DNA from: Lachnospiraceae bacterium
GTDB taxonomy: Bacteria; Bacillota; Clostridia; Lachnospirales; Lachnospiraceae
DNA length: 33,797 nucleotides
Assembly: GCA_016290615.1 (NCBI GenBank)
Contig: JAEEUS010000020.1
Coordinates: forward strand, 1-33,797
Direction of reading: 5' to 3'
The notes under the pieces are model-generated. The model was given only the letters and a program-made list of their open reading frames with translations. It was not told where the DNA came from and ran no database searches. Below are positions 23,540 through 32,240 of this stretch, piece after piece. The first letter of the stretch is position 1; each line of letters opens with the position of its first letter. A program made the translations under genes and the position numbers.

Positions 23540-25933
23540 ATGTTTCAGGTAGTCAAAAGGGACGGGGAAGAGACAGAGTTTGCTTTAGCAAGGATCAGCG
23601 ATGCGATCATCAAAGCTTTCAATGCTACAGATGCATCATTCACAAATGATGTTATCGATCTGCTTTCGCTTCGAGTTACTGCTGATTTTCAGAACAAGGT
23701 AAAAGACAACAAGATTGCTGTAGAGGATATTCAGGATTCGGTTGAGAGAGTCCTGGAGCAGGCGGGGTATTCCGAAGCGGCAAAGGCTTTCATTCTCTAT
23801 CGTAAACAGAGAGAAAAGCTTCGTAACATGAAATCGACCATCCTTGATTACAAGGATGTTGTAAACAGCTATGTAAAGGTTGAGGACTGGAGAGTAAAGG
23901 AGAATTCCACCGTAACATATTCTGTCGGCGGACTTATCTTATCAAATTCCGGTGCCGTTACAGCCAACTACTGGCTGTCAGAGGTTTATGATGAGGAGAT
24001 CGCAAAGGCTCATCGTAATGCCGACATACATATACATGACCTTTCTATGCTTACCGGATACTGCGCCGGATGGTCTTTAAAGCAGCTTATCAAAGAAGGA
24101 CTGGGAGGAATTCCTGGCAAGATCACATCTGCACCTGCAGCACATCTTTCAGTACTCTGCAACCAGATGGTAAACTTCCTTGGTATCATGCAGAATGAAT
24201 GGGCAGGAGCTCAGGCATTCTCTTCATTCGATACTTATCTTGCACCTTTTGTAAAGGTTGACAATCTTACATATAAAGAAGTTAAGAAATGCATAGAGGC
24301 ATTTATCTACGGTGTAAACACACCTTCAAGATGGGGAACACAGGCTCCTTTCTCAAATGTAACACTTGACTGGACGGTTCCTGCGGATCTGGCTGAGCTT
24401 CCTGCGATCGTAGGCGGCAAGGAGATGGATTTCTGCTACAAGGACTGCAAGGAAGAGATGGACATGGTCAACAAGGCATTTATCGAGACCATGATAGAGG
24501 GTGATGCCAACGGTCGCGGATTCCAGTATCCGATCCCCACATATTCGATCACAAAGGACTTCGACTGGTCTGATACAGAGAACAACAGACTTCTCTTTGA
24601 AATGACTTCAAAGTATGGTACACCATACTTCTCGAATTATATCAATTCCGATATGGAACCTTCAGACGTAAGATCTATGTGCTGCCGGTTACGTCTGGAT
24701 CTTCGTGAACTGCGTAAGAAGACGGGAGGCTTCTTTGGTTCCGGAGAAAGCACCGGTTCTGTGGGTGTTGTTACGATCAACATGCCCAGAATCGCATATC
24801 TGTCAACTGACAAGGCTGACTTCTACAAGCGCCTTGACAAGATGATGGATATAGCAGCTCGTTCACTCAAGATAAAGAGGGGAGTCATAACGAAGCTGCT
24901 CAATGAGGGTCTTTACCCTTATACACGCAGATACCTTGGTACATTTGATAATCATTTCTCTACCATAGGACTGGTTGGAATGAATGAGGTAGGTCTCAAT
25001 GCCAACTGGCTGCGTGCGGACATGACCAGCAAGCATGTTCAGGATTTCACTAAGGAAGTTCTCAATCATATGAGAAACAGACTCAGTGATTACCAGGAGA
25101 TGTACGGTGATCTGTATAACCTTGAAGCGACACCTGCGGAGTCAACTTCTTACAGACTTGCTAAGCATGACCGTAAGAACTGGCCGGGAATCAAGACTGC
25201 AGGCAATCAGGGTGATACACCTTACTATACAAACTCTTCACACCTGCCTGTTGGATATACATATGATATATTTGATGCTCTTGACATCCAGGATGAACTT
25301 CAGACACTGTACACATCAGGTACGGTATTCCATGCATTCCTCGGAGAGAAGCTTCCTGACTGGAAGGCTGCAGCCGAGCTTGTAAAGACTATAGCGGAAA
25401 ATTACAAGCTTCCTTACTATACTCTGTCTCCTACATATTCTATATGCAAGGATCACGGATATATAGCGGGAGAGGTTTCACAGTGTCCTCACTGCGGAAA
25501 TCCTACGGAAGTCTACAGCAGGATCACAGGCTACTACCGTCCGGTACAGAACTGGAACGACGGAAAGCTTCAGGAATATGCAAACAGACAGGTATACGAT
25601 ATTGACAGATCGGTATTAAAGAGACCTATGAGTGCGGTGGTGACACTCAAGGATGTCGAGGATGATCTTCCTGACATCGAGGTTACCATACCCACAGATA
25701 TAATGTATCTGTTCACAACAAAGACCTGCCCGAACTGCAAGCTCGCAAAGGAATATCTGAAGAATGAGAAATATGTTCTCATAGACGCAGAGGAAAATAT
25801 GGAGCTTGCCGGCAAATACGGTATCATGCAGGCACCTACGCTTGTTGTGGTAAACGGTGACGGATTCAAGAAATATGTCAATGCATCGAATATCAAGAAA
25901 TTTGCTTCTGAACGATCAATGGCAGTAAGATAA
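23540..25933 (+). CDS. nrdD: Anaerobic (class III) ribonucleoside-triphosphate reductase with C-terminal glutaredoxin-like domain
   Basis: Makes deoxyribonucleotides from ribonucleoside triphosphates using a glycyl radical. The 797-residue chain starts with an ATP-cone (FQVVKRDGEETEFALARISDA). The catalytic barrel has the cysteine loop VRSMCCRLRLDLREL (C381-C382, likely holding the thiyl radical cysteine). A zinc site follows (C636, H639, C649, C652), then the glycyl radical loop RITGYYRPVQNW with G664. Beyond the usual end, residues about 715-797 form a glutaredoxin/NrdH-like domain with YLFTTKTCPNC (C730, C733) and APTLVVV. This suggests built-in disulfide reduction rather than formate as reductant. 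No nrdG activase is in the window. Two NrdR boxes lie upstream; a terminator follows. Confidence 0.96.
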   Translation: MFQVVKRDGEETEFALARISDAIIKAFNATDASFTNDVIDLLSLRVTADFQNKVKDNKIAVEDIQDSVERVLEQAGYSEAAKAFILYRKQREKLRNMKSTILDYKDVVNSYVKVEDWRVKENSTVTYSVGGLILSNSGAVTANYWLSEVYDEEIAKAHRNADIHIHDLSMLTGYCAGWSLKQLIKEGLGGIPGKITSAPAAHLSVLCNQMVNFLGIMQNEWAGAQAFSSFDTYLAPFVKVDNLTYKEVKKCIEAFIYGVNTPSRWGTQAPFSNVTLDWTVPADLAELPAIVGGKEMDFCYKDCKEEMDMVNKAFIETMIEGDANGRGFQYPIPTYSITKDFDWSDTENNRLLFEMTSKYGTPYFSNYINSDMEPSDVRSMCCRLRLDLRELRKKTGGFFGSGESTGSVGVVTINMPRIAYLSTDKADFYKRLDKMMDIAARSLKIKRGVITKLLNEGLYPYTRRYLGTFDNHFSTIGLVGMNEVGLNANWLRADMTSKHVQDFTKEVLNHMRNRLSDYQEMYGDLYNLEATPAESTSYRLAKHDRKNWPGIKTAGNQGDTPYYTNSSHLPVGYTYDIFDALDIQDELQTLYTSGTVFHAFLGEKLPDWKAAAELVKTIAENYKLPYYTLSPTYSICKDHGYIAGEVSQCPHCGNPTEVYSRITGYYRPVQNWNDGKLQEYANRQVYDIDRSVLKRPMSAVVTLKDVEDDLPDIEVTIPTDIMYLFTTKTCPNCKLAKEYLKNEKYVLIDAEENMELAGKYGIMQAPTLVVVNGDGFKKYVNASNIKKFASERSMAVR

Positions 25934-25941
25934 AGAAAGAA

Positions 25942-25968
25942 AAAAGGCAAGCATGTGGCTTGCCTTTT
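25942..25968 (+). terminator. Rho-independent terminator after nrdD
   Basis: AAAAGGCAAGC (25942-25952) and GCTTGCCTTTT (25958-25968) form an 11-bp perfect stem with a 5-base loop, ending in T4. It lies nine bases after the nrdD stop and separates nrdD from the pyr/pur run. Confidence 0.93.
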
Positions 25969-26018
25969 ATTAAGATATCATAAGCATTTAAGACAGCTTT
26001 TGATAAGGGAGATAATAA

Positions 26019-26939
26019 ATGATAAATAAACTTATAGCAAACATAAAAAAAACAAATGCTCCGATCGTTGTAGGGCTTGATCCCACAATGAAGCTCATCC
26101 CCGCTTTTATAATGGAAAAAGCAATAAAAGAGCACGGAGAGACTCTAAACGCTGCAGGTGCTGCGATCTGGGAGTATAACAAGGGCATCATAGATGCGAT
26201 ATATGAATACATCCCTGCGGTAAAACCCCAGATAGCGATGTATGAACAGTTCGGCATGCCCGGACTTGAGGCATTTGATAAGACTGTAAGATACTGCAAG
26301 GAAAAAGGTCTTGTTGTTATCGGAGATATAAAGAGAGGCGATATCGGATCAACATCAACTGCATATGCTATAGGTCATCTCGGTTCGGTCAAGATAGGTT
26401 CAACTCTCTTAAGAGGTTTTGATGAGGATTTTGTTACCGTCAATCCCTACCTTGGAAGCGACGGTGTCAAGCCTTTCATAGAAGTATGCAAGGAAGAAAA
26501 GAAGGGTATCTTTGTTCTTGTAAAGACATCAAATCCAAGCAGCGGAGAATTCCAGGATCAGCTTGTCGGAAACAGAAAGCTGTTTGAGCTCGTAGGCGAA
26601 AAAGTAAACGAGTGGGCTATGGACTGCATGGGAGATGAATACTCATATGTCGGAGCAGTAGTAGGCGCTACATATCCTGAAGAAGGAAAGATGATGAGAG
26701 AGGTTATGCCAAAGAGCTTCATACTCGTACCCGGTTATGGCGCTCAGGGAGGCAAAGGCAAGGATCTTGTACACTTCTTCAACAAGGACGGACTCGGAGC
26801 GATCGTAAACTCAAGCCGCGGAATAATAGGAGCATACCAGCAGGAACAGTATGCATCTTATGGTGATCAAGGCTATGCCGAAGCAGCACTCGCAGCTGTA
26901 AAGGCAATGAAGGAAGATATAACACAGGCACTTGGCTGA
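26019..26939 (+). CDS. pyrF: Orotidine 5'-phosphate decarboxylase
   Basis: Catalyses the last step of UMP synthesis, OMP to UMP plus CO2. At 306 residues it is of the longer type of the family. The active-site signature DIKRGDIGSTS (Asp-Lys-Asp network) follows VVIGD; VVGLDPTMKLIP near the start and VPGYGAQGGKG near the end are phosphate and substrate elements. AAGGGAG at 26005-26011 precedes the ATG. No convincing promoter is visible in the 50 bases between the nrdD terminator and this gene, although transcription must start about here. pyrE follows after 18 bases. Confidence 0.96.
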   Translation: MINKLIANIKKTNAPIVVGLDPTMKLIPAFIMEKAIKEHGETLNAAGAAIWEYNKGIIDAIYEYIPAVKPQIAMYEQFGMPGLEAFDKTVRYCKEKGLVVIGDIKRGDIGSTSTAYAIGHLGSVKIGSTLLRGFDEDFVTVNPYLGSDGVKPFIEVCKEEKKGIFVLVKTSNPSSGEFQDQLVGNRKLFELVGEKVNEWAMDCMGDEYSYVGAVVGATYPEEGKMMREVMPKSFILVPGYGAQGGKGKDLVHFFNKDGLGAIVNSSRGIIGAYQQEQYASYGDQGYAEAALAAVKAMKEDITQALG

Positions 26940-26957
26940 TAACGAAAGGGATTTACT

Positions 26958-27614
26958 ATGGAAGCTTATAAACAGGAATTTGTTGATTTCATGCTCGATT
27001 GCGGAGTTCTTAAGTTTGGAGACTTCACTTTAAAGAGCGGAAGAAAATCACCGTTTTTCATGAATGCGGGACTGTATGTTACAGGAACTCAGCTGACAAA
27101 GCTAGGAGAATACTACGCAAAAGCGATTCATGATAAGTACGGGGATGATTTTGATGTTTTATTCGGACCTGCATACAAGGGCATACCGCTCAGCGTTGCA
27201 ACAACCATGGCTTACTCAAGACTATACGGAAAAGAGATCAGATACTGCTCTAACAGAAAGGAAGCAAAGGATCACGGTGATGCAGGTATTTTGCTGGGAA
27301 GTCCGATAAAGGACGGTGACAGGATAGTTGTCATTGAGGATGTGACAACTTCAGGCAAATCCATGGAAGAGACTATTCCGATAGTAAAGGCTCAGGGAGA
27401 TGTAAAGATAATAGGTCTCATGGTCTCTTTAAACAGATGTGAGAAAGGCAAGGGCGATAAGGGAGCTCTTGATGAGATAAAGGACCTTTACGGATTCGAG
27501 ACAGGAGCTATCGTATCGATGAAGGAAGTTGTCGAGTATCTTACAGAAAAGAAGATCATCGACGATGAATTAAAGGCAAGGATAGATTCGTACTATAAAG
27601 AGTACGGAGTATGA
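26958..27614 (+). CDS. pyrE: Orotate phosphoribosyltransferase
   Basis: Joins orotate to PRPP to make OMP, the substrate of PyrF. The 218-residue protein has the PRPP-binding motif RIVVIEDVTTSGKSM, the flexible-loop region KEAKDHGDAG and the N-terminal LKSGRKSPFFMNAG, which binds substrate. It has normal length. Other pyrimidine genes (pyrB, pyrC, pyrD, pyrK, carAB) are not in the window. The next gene begins one base after its stop. Confidence 0.97.
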   Translation: MEAYKQEFVDFMLDCGVLKFGDFTLKSGRKSPFFMNAGLYVTGTQLTKLGEYYAKAIHDKYGDDFDVLFGPAYKGIPLSVATTMAYSRLYGKEIRYCSNRKEAKDHGDAGILLGSPIKDGDRIVVIEDVTTSGKSMEETIPIVKAQGDVKIIGLMVSLNRCEKGKGDKGALDEIKDLYGFETGAIVSMKEVVEYLTEKKIIDDELKARIDSYYKEYGV

Positions 27615-27615
27615 T

Positions 27616-27933
27616 ATGGCAAAGAAGTACATATTTACAGATAAAAATCATTCCCCGCAGGCTATAATGTCTGCGGTGCTGGGACTCATAGCCGATGTTG
27701 CTCTTGGCTTTGCTATATACTCCACATACAAAATGGGAGGGATAGCGACCGAGCGTCTCGGAGGAACCGGAGCGGTCATACTTTTATTTGCGACCATCGG
27801 ACTGATCTTGGGATACGTTTCCAAATCAAGACCGGATGAGTTCCACCTGTTTTCTTATATAGGAATAGTTTTAAATCTCGCGGCAATCTTAGGAGTCAGC
27901 ATGGTTCTGTATGCCGGAGCGTACGGGGTATAA
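27616..27933 (+). CDS. Small membrane protein of unknown function
   Basis: A 105-residue protein with three likely transmembrane helices (about 16-36, 51-69 and 78-100) after a short polar start (MAKKYIFTDKNHSP). It has no catalytic motif. It may belong to a small Lachnospiraceae DUF family (DUF6142 comes to mind, not verified). It starts one base after pyrE and overlaps the following M29-type peptidase gene by one base (TAATG), so all three should be translated from one message. A functional link to the large neighbour is more likely than one to pyrimidine synthesis, but this is inference. Confidence 0.8.
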   Translation: MAKKYIFTDKNHSPQAIMSAVLGLIADVALGFAIYSTYKMGGIATERLGGTGAVILLFATIGLILGYVSKSRPDEFHLFSYIGIVLNLAAILGVSMVLYAGAYGV

Positions 27934-30044
27934 TGAGTTACAGCTATAAGAGAATATTTGACGAAGAAAATTTTGAATACTTGATGGAAAGACACGAGCT
28001 GGCTATGGAGAGGATAGGCTCGATCTGTGACAAATGCGAGACAGACGATGCATATTATCCGTATTTTAATCAGGCAGCTCTGTTTTTGCGTTCAGTGGAC
28101 GGGATACTGATGTCTGCCATTGAAGGATCTTTTTTCAAAACTTCGGTAAACAGACGAATCCAGGCAAACAAGGATCTTTATATAGAACTCAGACCCAGAT
28201 ATTATGAGAACAGCTATTTAAATCCCGCGTTTGCGGTAAGAAAACTCGGCAGAAATTTCGGACAGCTCTTATCTGCGGTATATGCGGAACTCAGAAGCTG
28301 CATCATATATGCATATTCCCAGAACCTTGAACAGGTCCTTATAAGAGAGGAACTCTTTTTGGAGATCTACGGCATGTTTGTTGAAGCGAAGCAGGAGAGT
28401 GAGAAAGCTCCTGAGTTTGAAAGTGTCAAAGAGACTTTTAAGAGCTTTGCTTTTGACTATCTTGATCTTATGCTGACAGATTCGCTCTCAGACAGTTTTG
28501 CAAACACGGACAGCCTGCCCAAGGCAATAGTGATGCAGGCTGATCTTACTGACAGTGATTATCTTTACGACTACGGAGAGTGTATATCTGATACGGAGCT
28601 TTCAATGGCCACATACATGGCTACACTGAGTGATGATGATATCGATAAGATGGCATATACCTTTACTGAAGGATACAGAAAGGGATTCATTGCAACAGGC
28701 AAGGACATATCAATAAAAAAGACGGTTGAGATAAGATATTTCCTGGGTTTTGAAAGAGTTGTGAGAAAAGCTGTTGAAAACTTCAGGGAAATGGGACTTG
28801 AGGCGATCATCCATTATTCCTCTCCGAGCTTTATGCTTGGAAGGAGCGTTATAAAGAGAGGCATAGAGAGCACATCCGCAAATAAACAGTTTGACAGTGA
28901 TCATGAGTATGACAAGGTATTCTACTTTGATCATGCATTTATGGAAAGAAAACTCGAAAGCTATCGCGACTGCCTTGAAAAGATCAGGGATATGGCCGGA
29001 GTATACGGAGGACCTGCCTGCATAGAGAGTTTTGGAGAAAAAGCATTTACTCCCGCACAGAAGGAAGAAAAGACATCAGCGGATGCTCAGACAAAGAAAC
29101 TGTTCACACAATACAGCGCCAGAGCGGGAGAGATCCTAAACAGATATGTAAAAGGCGAGGAGAGAAGCTTTACCATAATCGCTTTCCCGACACCTGCCAT
29201 AGGCGACGGATTTGAAGATATATTCAAAGAGACGATAAAGATAAATACATTAAACTATGAGCTCTACAGGGATATGCAGCAGATACTCATAGATAACCTC
29301 GATAAAGCCGACTATGTGCATGTCATTGGAAGAAACGGAAACAGGACAGACATAAAGGTACAACTGGTTGACATAACTGATCCGGATAAAGAGACTAAAT
29401 TTGAAAACTGCGTGGCTGATGTCAACATCCCGGTTGGCGAGGTATTCACATCTCCCAAGCTTGAAGGGACGAACGGTATCCTACATGTCAAAGAAGTATT
29501 TTTAAATGGTATTCAATTCGTCGATTTGACACTAGAATTTAAGGACGGAATAATAGATAATATAACATGTGGTAATTATGAGGACAAAGACGAGTGCAGG
29601 AAGTTTATCGACACGTATCTACTGTTCAACCATGATACATTACCGCTTGGCGAGTTTGCGATTGGAACAAATACCGTCGCATATAAAGCCACAAAAAAAT
29701 TCGGGCTTGATTCGATCATGCCCATACTGATCGCTGAAAAGACCGGACCGCATTTTGCGGTTGGTGATACATGCTATTCCCATGAGGAGGATGTAGATAC
29801 CTTCAATCCGGATTCGAAGCGAATCGTAGCCAAGGAGAATACCTGCTCGGCAAAGAGAAAGGATGATCCCCAGGCAGCATACTTTAACTGTCATACGGAT
29901 ATAACGATACCGTATGATGAACTTGGAAGTCTTTGTGCAGTCACCAAAGAAAATGAAGAGATAGCCATCTTAAAGGACGGCAGATTTGTTCTTAAGGGGC
30001 TTGAAGCTCTAAATGAGCCTTTGGATGAACTGAGTCTTGATTAA
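27933..30044 (+). CDS. M29-family (aminopeptidase T-like) metallopeptidase with long N-terminal extension
   Basis: A 703-residue cytoplasmic-looking protein. The C-terminal part (about 400-690) carries the M29 aminopeptidase pattern: VNIPVGEVFTSP (E503), GEFAIGTN (E574), GPHFAVG (H607) and CHTD (H654, D656), matching the dinuclear metal ligands of aminopeptidase T/AmpS. The DNA- and RNA-free role would be trimming peptides. The first ~400 residues are mainly helical, unlike the compact N-terminal domain of typical ~410-residue members, and I do not recognise them. It lies between pyrE plus a small membrane protein and purE, 17 bases before purE. A promoter-like sequence in an AT-rich patch lies within its 3' third. 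Confidence 0.82.
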   Translation: MSYSYKRIFDEENFEYLMERHELAMERIGSICDKCETDDAYYPYFNQAALFLRSVDGILMSAIEGSFFKTSVNRRIQANKDLYIELRPRYYENSYLNPAFAVRKLGRNFGQLLSAVYAELRSCIIYAYSQNLEQVLIREELFLEIYGMFVEAKQESEKAPEFESVKETFKSFAFDYLDLMLTDSLSDSFANTDSLPKAIVMQADLTDSDYLYDYGECISDTELSMATYMATLSDDDIDKMAYTFTEGYRKGFIATGKDISIKKTVEIRYFLGFERVVRKAVENFREMGLEAIIHYSSPSFMLGRSVIKRGIESTSANKQFDSDHEYDKVFYFDHAFMERKLESYRDCLEKIRDMAGVYGGPACIESFGEKAFTPAQKEEKTSADAQTKKLFTQYSARAGEILNRYVKGEERSFTIIAFPTPAIGDGFEDIFKETIKINTLNYELYRDMQQILIDNLDKADYVHVIGRNGNRTDIKVQLVDITDPDKETKFENCVADVNIPVGEVFTSPKLEGTNGILHVKEVFLNGIQFVDLTLEFKDGIIDNITCGNYEDKDECRKFIDTYLLFNHDTLPLGEFAIGTNTVAYKATKKFGLDSIMPILIAEKTGPHFAVGDTCYSHEEDVDTFNPDSKRIVAKENTCSAKRKDDPQAAYFNCHTDITIPYDELGSLCAVTKENEEIAILKDGRFVLKGLEALNEPLDELSLD
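29526..29554 (+). promoter_or_regulatory. Possible internal promoter ahead of the pur genes
   Basis: A perfect TTGACA at 29526-29531, a 17-base spacer and AATAAT at 29549-29554 (one mismatch to TATAAT), inside the M29-type gene. The patch is AT-rich with codons (CAA, TTG, CTA) less used nearby. It would start a transcript about 500 bases before purE. It may be chance within coding DNA. Confidence 0.35.
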
Positions 30045-30061
30045 AGAAAAGGAGTAAGATT

Positions 30062-30568
30062 ATGCCACAGGTAGGAATAGTAATGGGAAGCGATTCTGAT
30101 ATGCCGATCATGGCCAAGGCAGCCGAGATGCTGGAAAGATTCGGTATAACATATGATATGAACATCATATCCGCACACAGAGAGCCCCAGGAGTTTTTCA
30201 ACTACGCAAACAGCGCTGAGGAAAGAGGATACAAGGTTATCATAGCAGGTGCCGGAATGGCAGCTCATCTGCCCGGTATGTGTGCAGCAATCTTTCCCAT
30301 GCCCGTTATAGGAATACCCATGCATACAACAAGTCTGGGCGGAAAGGATTCGCTCTATTCCATAGTTCAGATGCCAAGTGGCATACCTGTAGCTACAGTA
30401 GCCATAAACGGCGGAGCAAATGCAGGCATACTTGCAGCAAAGATCCTTGCGACCAGCGATGAGTCACTGCTTAAAAAGCTCAAGGATTACAAGGAAGAGC
30501 TCAGAGAGCAGGTCGGAGCCAAGGATGCAAAGCTCAGTGAAGTAGGATACAAGAATTACAATAAATAA
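30062..30568 (+). CDS. purE: N5-carboxyaminoimidazole ribonucleotide mutase
   Basis: Class I PurE converts N5-CAIR to CAIR in purine synthesis. The 168-residue protein shows [35 protein letters not shown] and [21 protein letters not shown], all typical of the family. GGAG in AAAAGGAGTAAG sits before the ATG. PurK, its usual partner, is not in the window. First of four pur genes in a row; purM follows 19 bases later. Confidence 0.97.
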   Translation: MPQVGIVMGSDSDMPIMAKAAEMLERFGITYDMNIISAHREPQEFFNYANSAEERGYKVIIAGAGMAAHLPGMCAAIFPMPVIGIPMHTTSLGGKDSLYSIVQMPSGIPVATVAINGGANAGILAAKILATSDESLLKKLKDYKEELREQVGAKDAKLSEVGYKNYNK

Positions 30569-30587
30569 ACATATAAAGGAGAATATT

Positions 30588-31613
30588 ATGGATTACAAAA
30601 AAGCCGGAGTTGATATTGAGGCAGGCTACAAGTCAGTCGAGCTGATCAAGGCATTTGTCAAGGAGACAGACAGACCTGAGGTGCTTGGAGGTCTGGGAGG
30701 CTTTGCAGGTGCATTTTCCATGGAGAAGTTCAAGAGCATGGAAAAGCCCACACTCGTTTCAGGAACTGACGGATGCGGAACAAAGGTTAAGCTCGCATTT
30801 TTAATGGACAAACATGATACCATCGGAATCGATGCGGTAGCCATGTGTGTAAATGATATTGTCTGCGGCGGCGGTGAACCCTTATTCTTTTTAGACTATA
30901 TAGCATGCGGCAAGAACTATCCCGAAAAGATCGCTGAGATCGTCAAGGGTGTTGCCGAAGGATGCAAACAGGCAGGATGCGCACTTATCGGAGGAGAGAC
31001 AGCCGAGCATCCGGGACTCATGCCTGAGGATGAATATGACCTTGCAGGTTTTGCCGTTGGAATAGTTGATGAAAAGGATATAATCACAGGCAAGGATCTG
31101 AAAGCAGGTGATGTTCTTATAGGACTTGCATCAACAGGTGTTCACAGCAACGGATTCTCTCTTGTGAGAAATGTATTTGAAATGACAAAGGAAAGTCTCG
31201 ATACATATTATGACGAGCTGGGAGCAAAGCTTGGTGATGTACTTATCACACCCACACGTATATATGTAAAGGCTCTTAAGGCTGCCGAAAATGCCGGAGT
31301 CAAGTTAAAGGCATGCAGCCATATAACCGGTGGCGGTTTCTATGAGAATGTACCCCGTATGCTGATTGATGGTACACATGCGAATATCAAAAAGGATTCA
31401 TATCCAGTACCTGCGATATTTACTCTTATGAAGAATAAAGCCAATCTGGATGAGGATATGATGTACAACACATTCAACATGGGACTTGGCATGGTAATAG
31501 CGGTTGACAAGGATGATGTCGACAAAGCAATAAAGGCATTTGAGTCAGCAGGCGACAAGGCATATGTTGTAGGTGAGATAACAGAGGGAGAAAAGGGAGT
31601 AACCTTATGTTAG
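30588..31613 (+). CDS. purM: Phosphoribosylformylglycinamidine cyclo-ligase (AIR synthetase)
   Basis: Closes the imidazole ring of the purine precursor using ATP, making AIR from FGAM. The 341-residue length is normal. Signature segments are [66 protein letters not shown] and [14 protein letters not shown]. The gene overlaps purN by 7 bases. Confidence 0.98.
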   Translation: MDYKKAGVDIEAGYKSVELIKAFVKETDRPEVLGGLGGFAGAFSMEKFKSMEKPTLVSGTDGCGTKVKLAFLMDKHDTIGIDAVAMCVNDIVCGGGEPLFFLDYIACGKNYPEKIAEIVKGVAEGCKQAGCALIGGETAEHPGLMPEDEYDLAGFAVGIVDEKDIITGKDLKAGDVLIGLASTGVHSNGFSLVRNVFEMTKESLDTYYDELGAKLGDVLITPTRIYVKALKAAENAGVKLKACSHITGGGFYENVPRMLIDGTHANIKKDSYPVPAIFTLMKNKANLDEDMMYNTFNMGLGMVIAVDKDDVDKAIKAFESAGDKAYVVGEITEGEKGVTLC

Positions 31614-32230
31614 ACATAGTTGTATGTGTGTCGGGGGGAGGAACCAACCTTCAGGCTATCATTGACAAGATAGACAGCAAAGAGATAACAGGAGCAAGGA
31701 TCGCTGCGGTAATTTCGAACAATTACGGAGTAAAGGCACTCGAAAGAGCAAAGAATGCCGGGATCGATGCTAAAGTAGTATCACCCAAGGATTTTGAAAG
31801 CAGAGATGATTTCAATGCGGCATTGCTTGAAACGGTCAGATCATATGATCCGGGACTTGTGGTGCTTGCGGGATTCCTTGTAAATATCCCTGAAGAATTT
31901 GTTAAGACATTCAAAAACAGGATAATAAACATTCACCCGTCACTCATCCCGTCATTTTGCGGTGTCGGCTACTACGGACTGAAGGTACATGAAGCCGTGC
32001 TTGCAAGAGGAGTAAAGGTAACCGGTGCAACAGCGCATTTTGTTGACGAGGGTACGGATACAGGACCGATAATACTGCAGAAGGCGGTTGAGGTTTGGCC
32101 TGATGACACTCCAAAGAGTCTTCAGTTAAGAGTGATGGAGCAGGCAGAGTGGGAGATACTTCCGAAAGCGATCGATCTTTTCGCAAACGGAAAAATAAAG
32201 GTCGTTGATTCAAAGGTTGAGATAGGGTAA
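31607..32230 (+). CDS. purN: Phosphoribosylglycinamide formyltransferase
   Basis: Transfers a formyl group from 10-formyltetrahydrofolate to GAR. The 207-residue protein has the catalytic residues in [10 protein letters not shown] (Asn and His) and DEGTDTGPI (Asp), plus the opening [15 protein letters not shown]. Its ATG lies inside the end of purM, with GGGAG at 31595-31599 providing the ribosome site. purD follows after 10 bases. Confidence 0.97.
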   Translation: MLDIVVCVSGGGTNLQAIIDKIDSKEITGARIAAVISNNYGVKALERAKNAGIDAKVVSPKDFESRDDFNAALLETVRSYDPGLVVLAGFLVNIPEEFVKTFKNRIINIHPSLIPSFCGVGYYGLKVHEAVLARGVKVTGATAHFVDEGTDTGPIILQKAVEVWPDDTPKSLQLRVMEQAEWEILPKAIDLFANGKIKVVDSKVEIG

Positions 32231-32240
32231 GGAGGATAGT

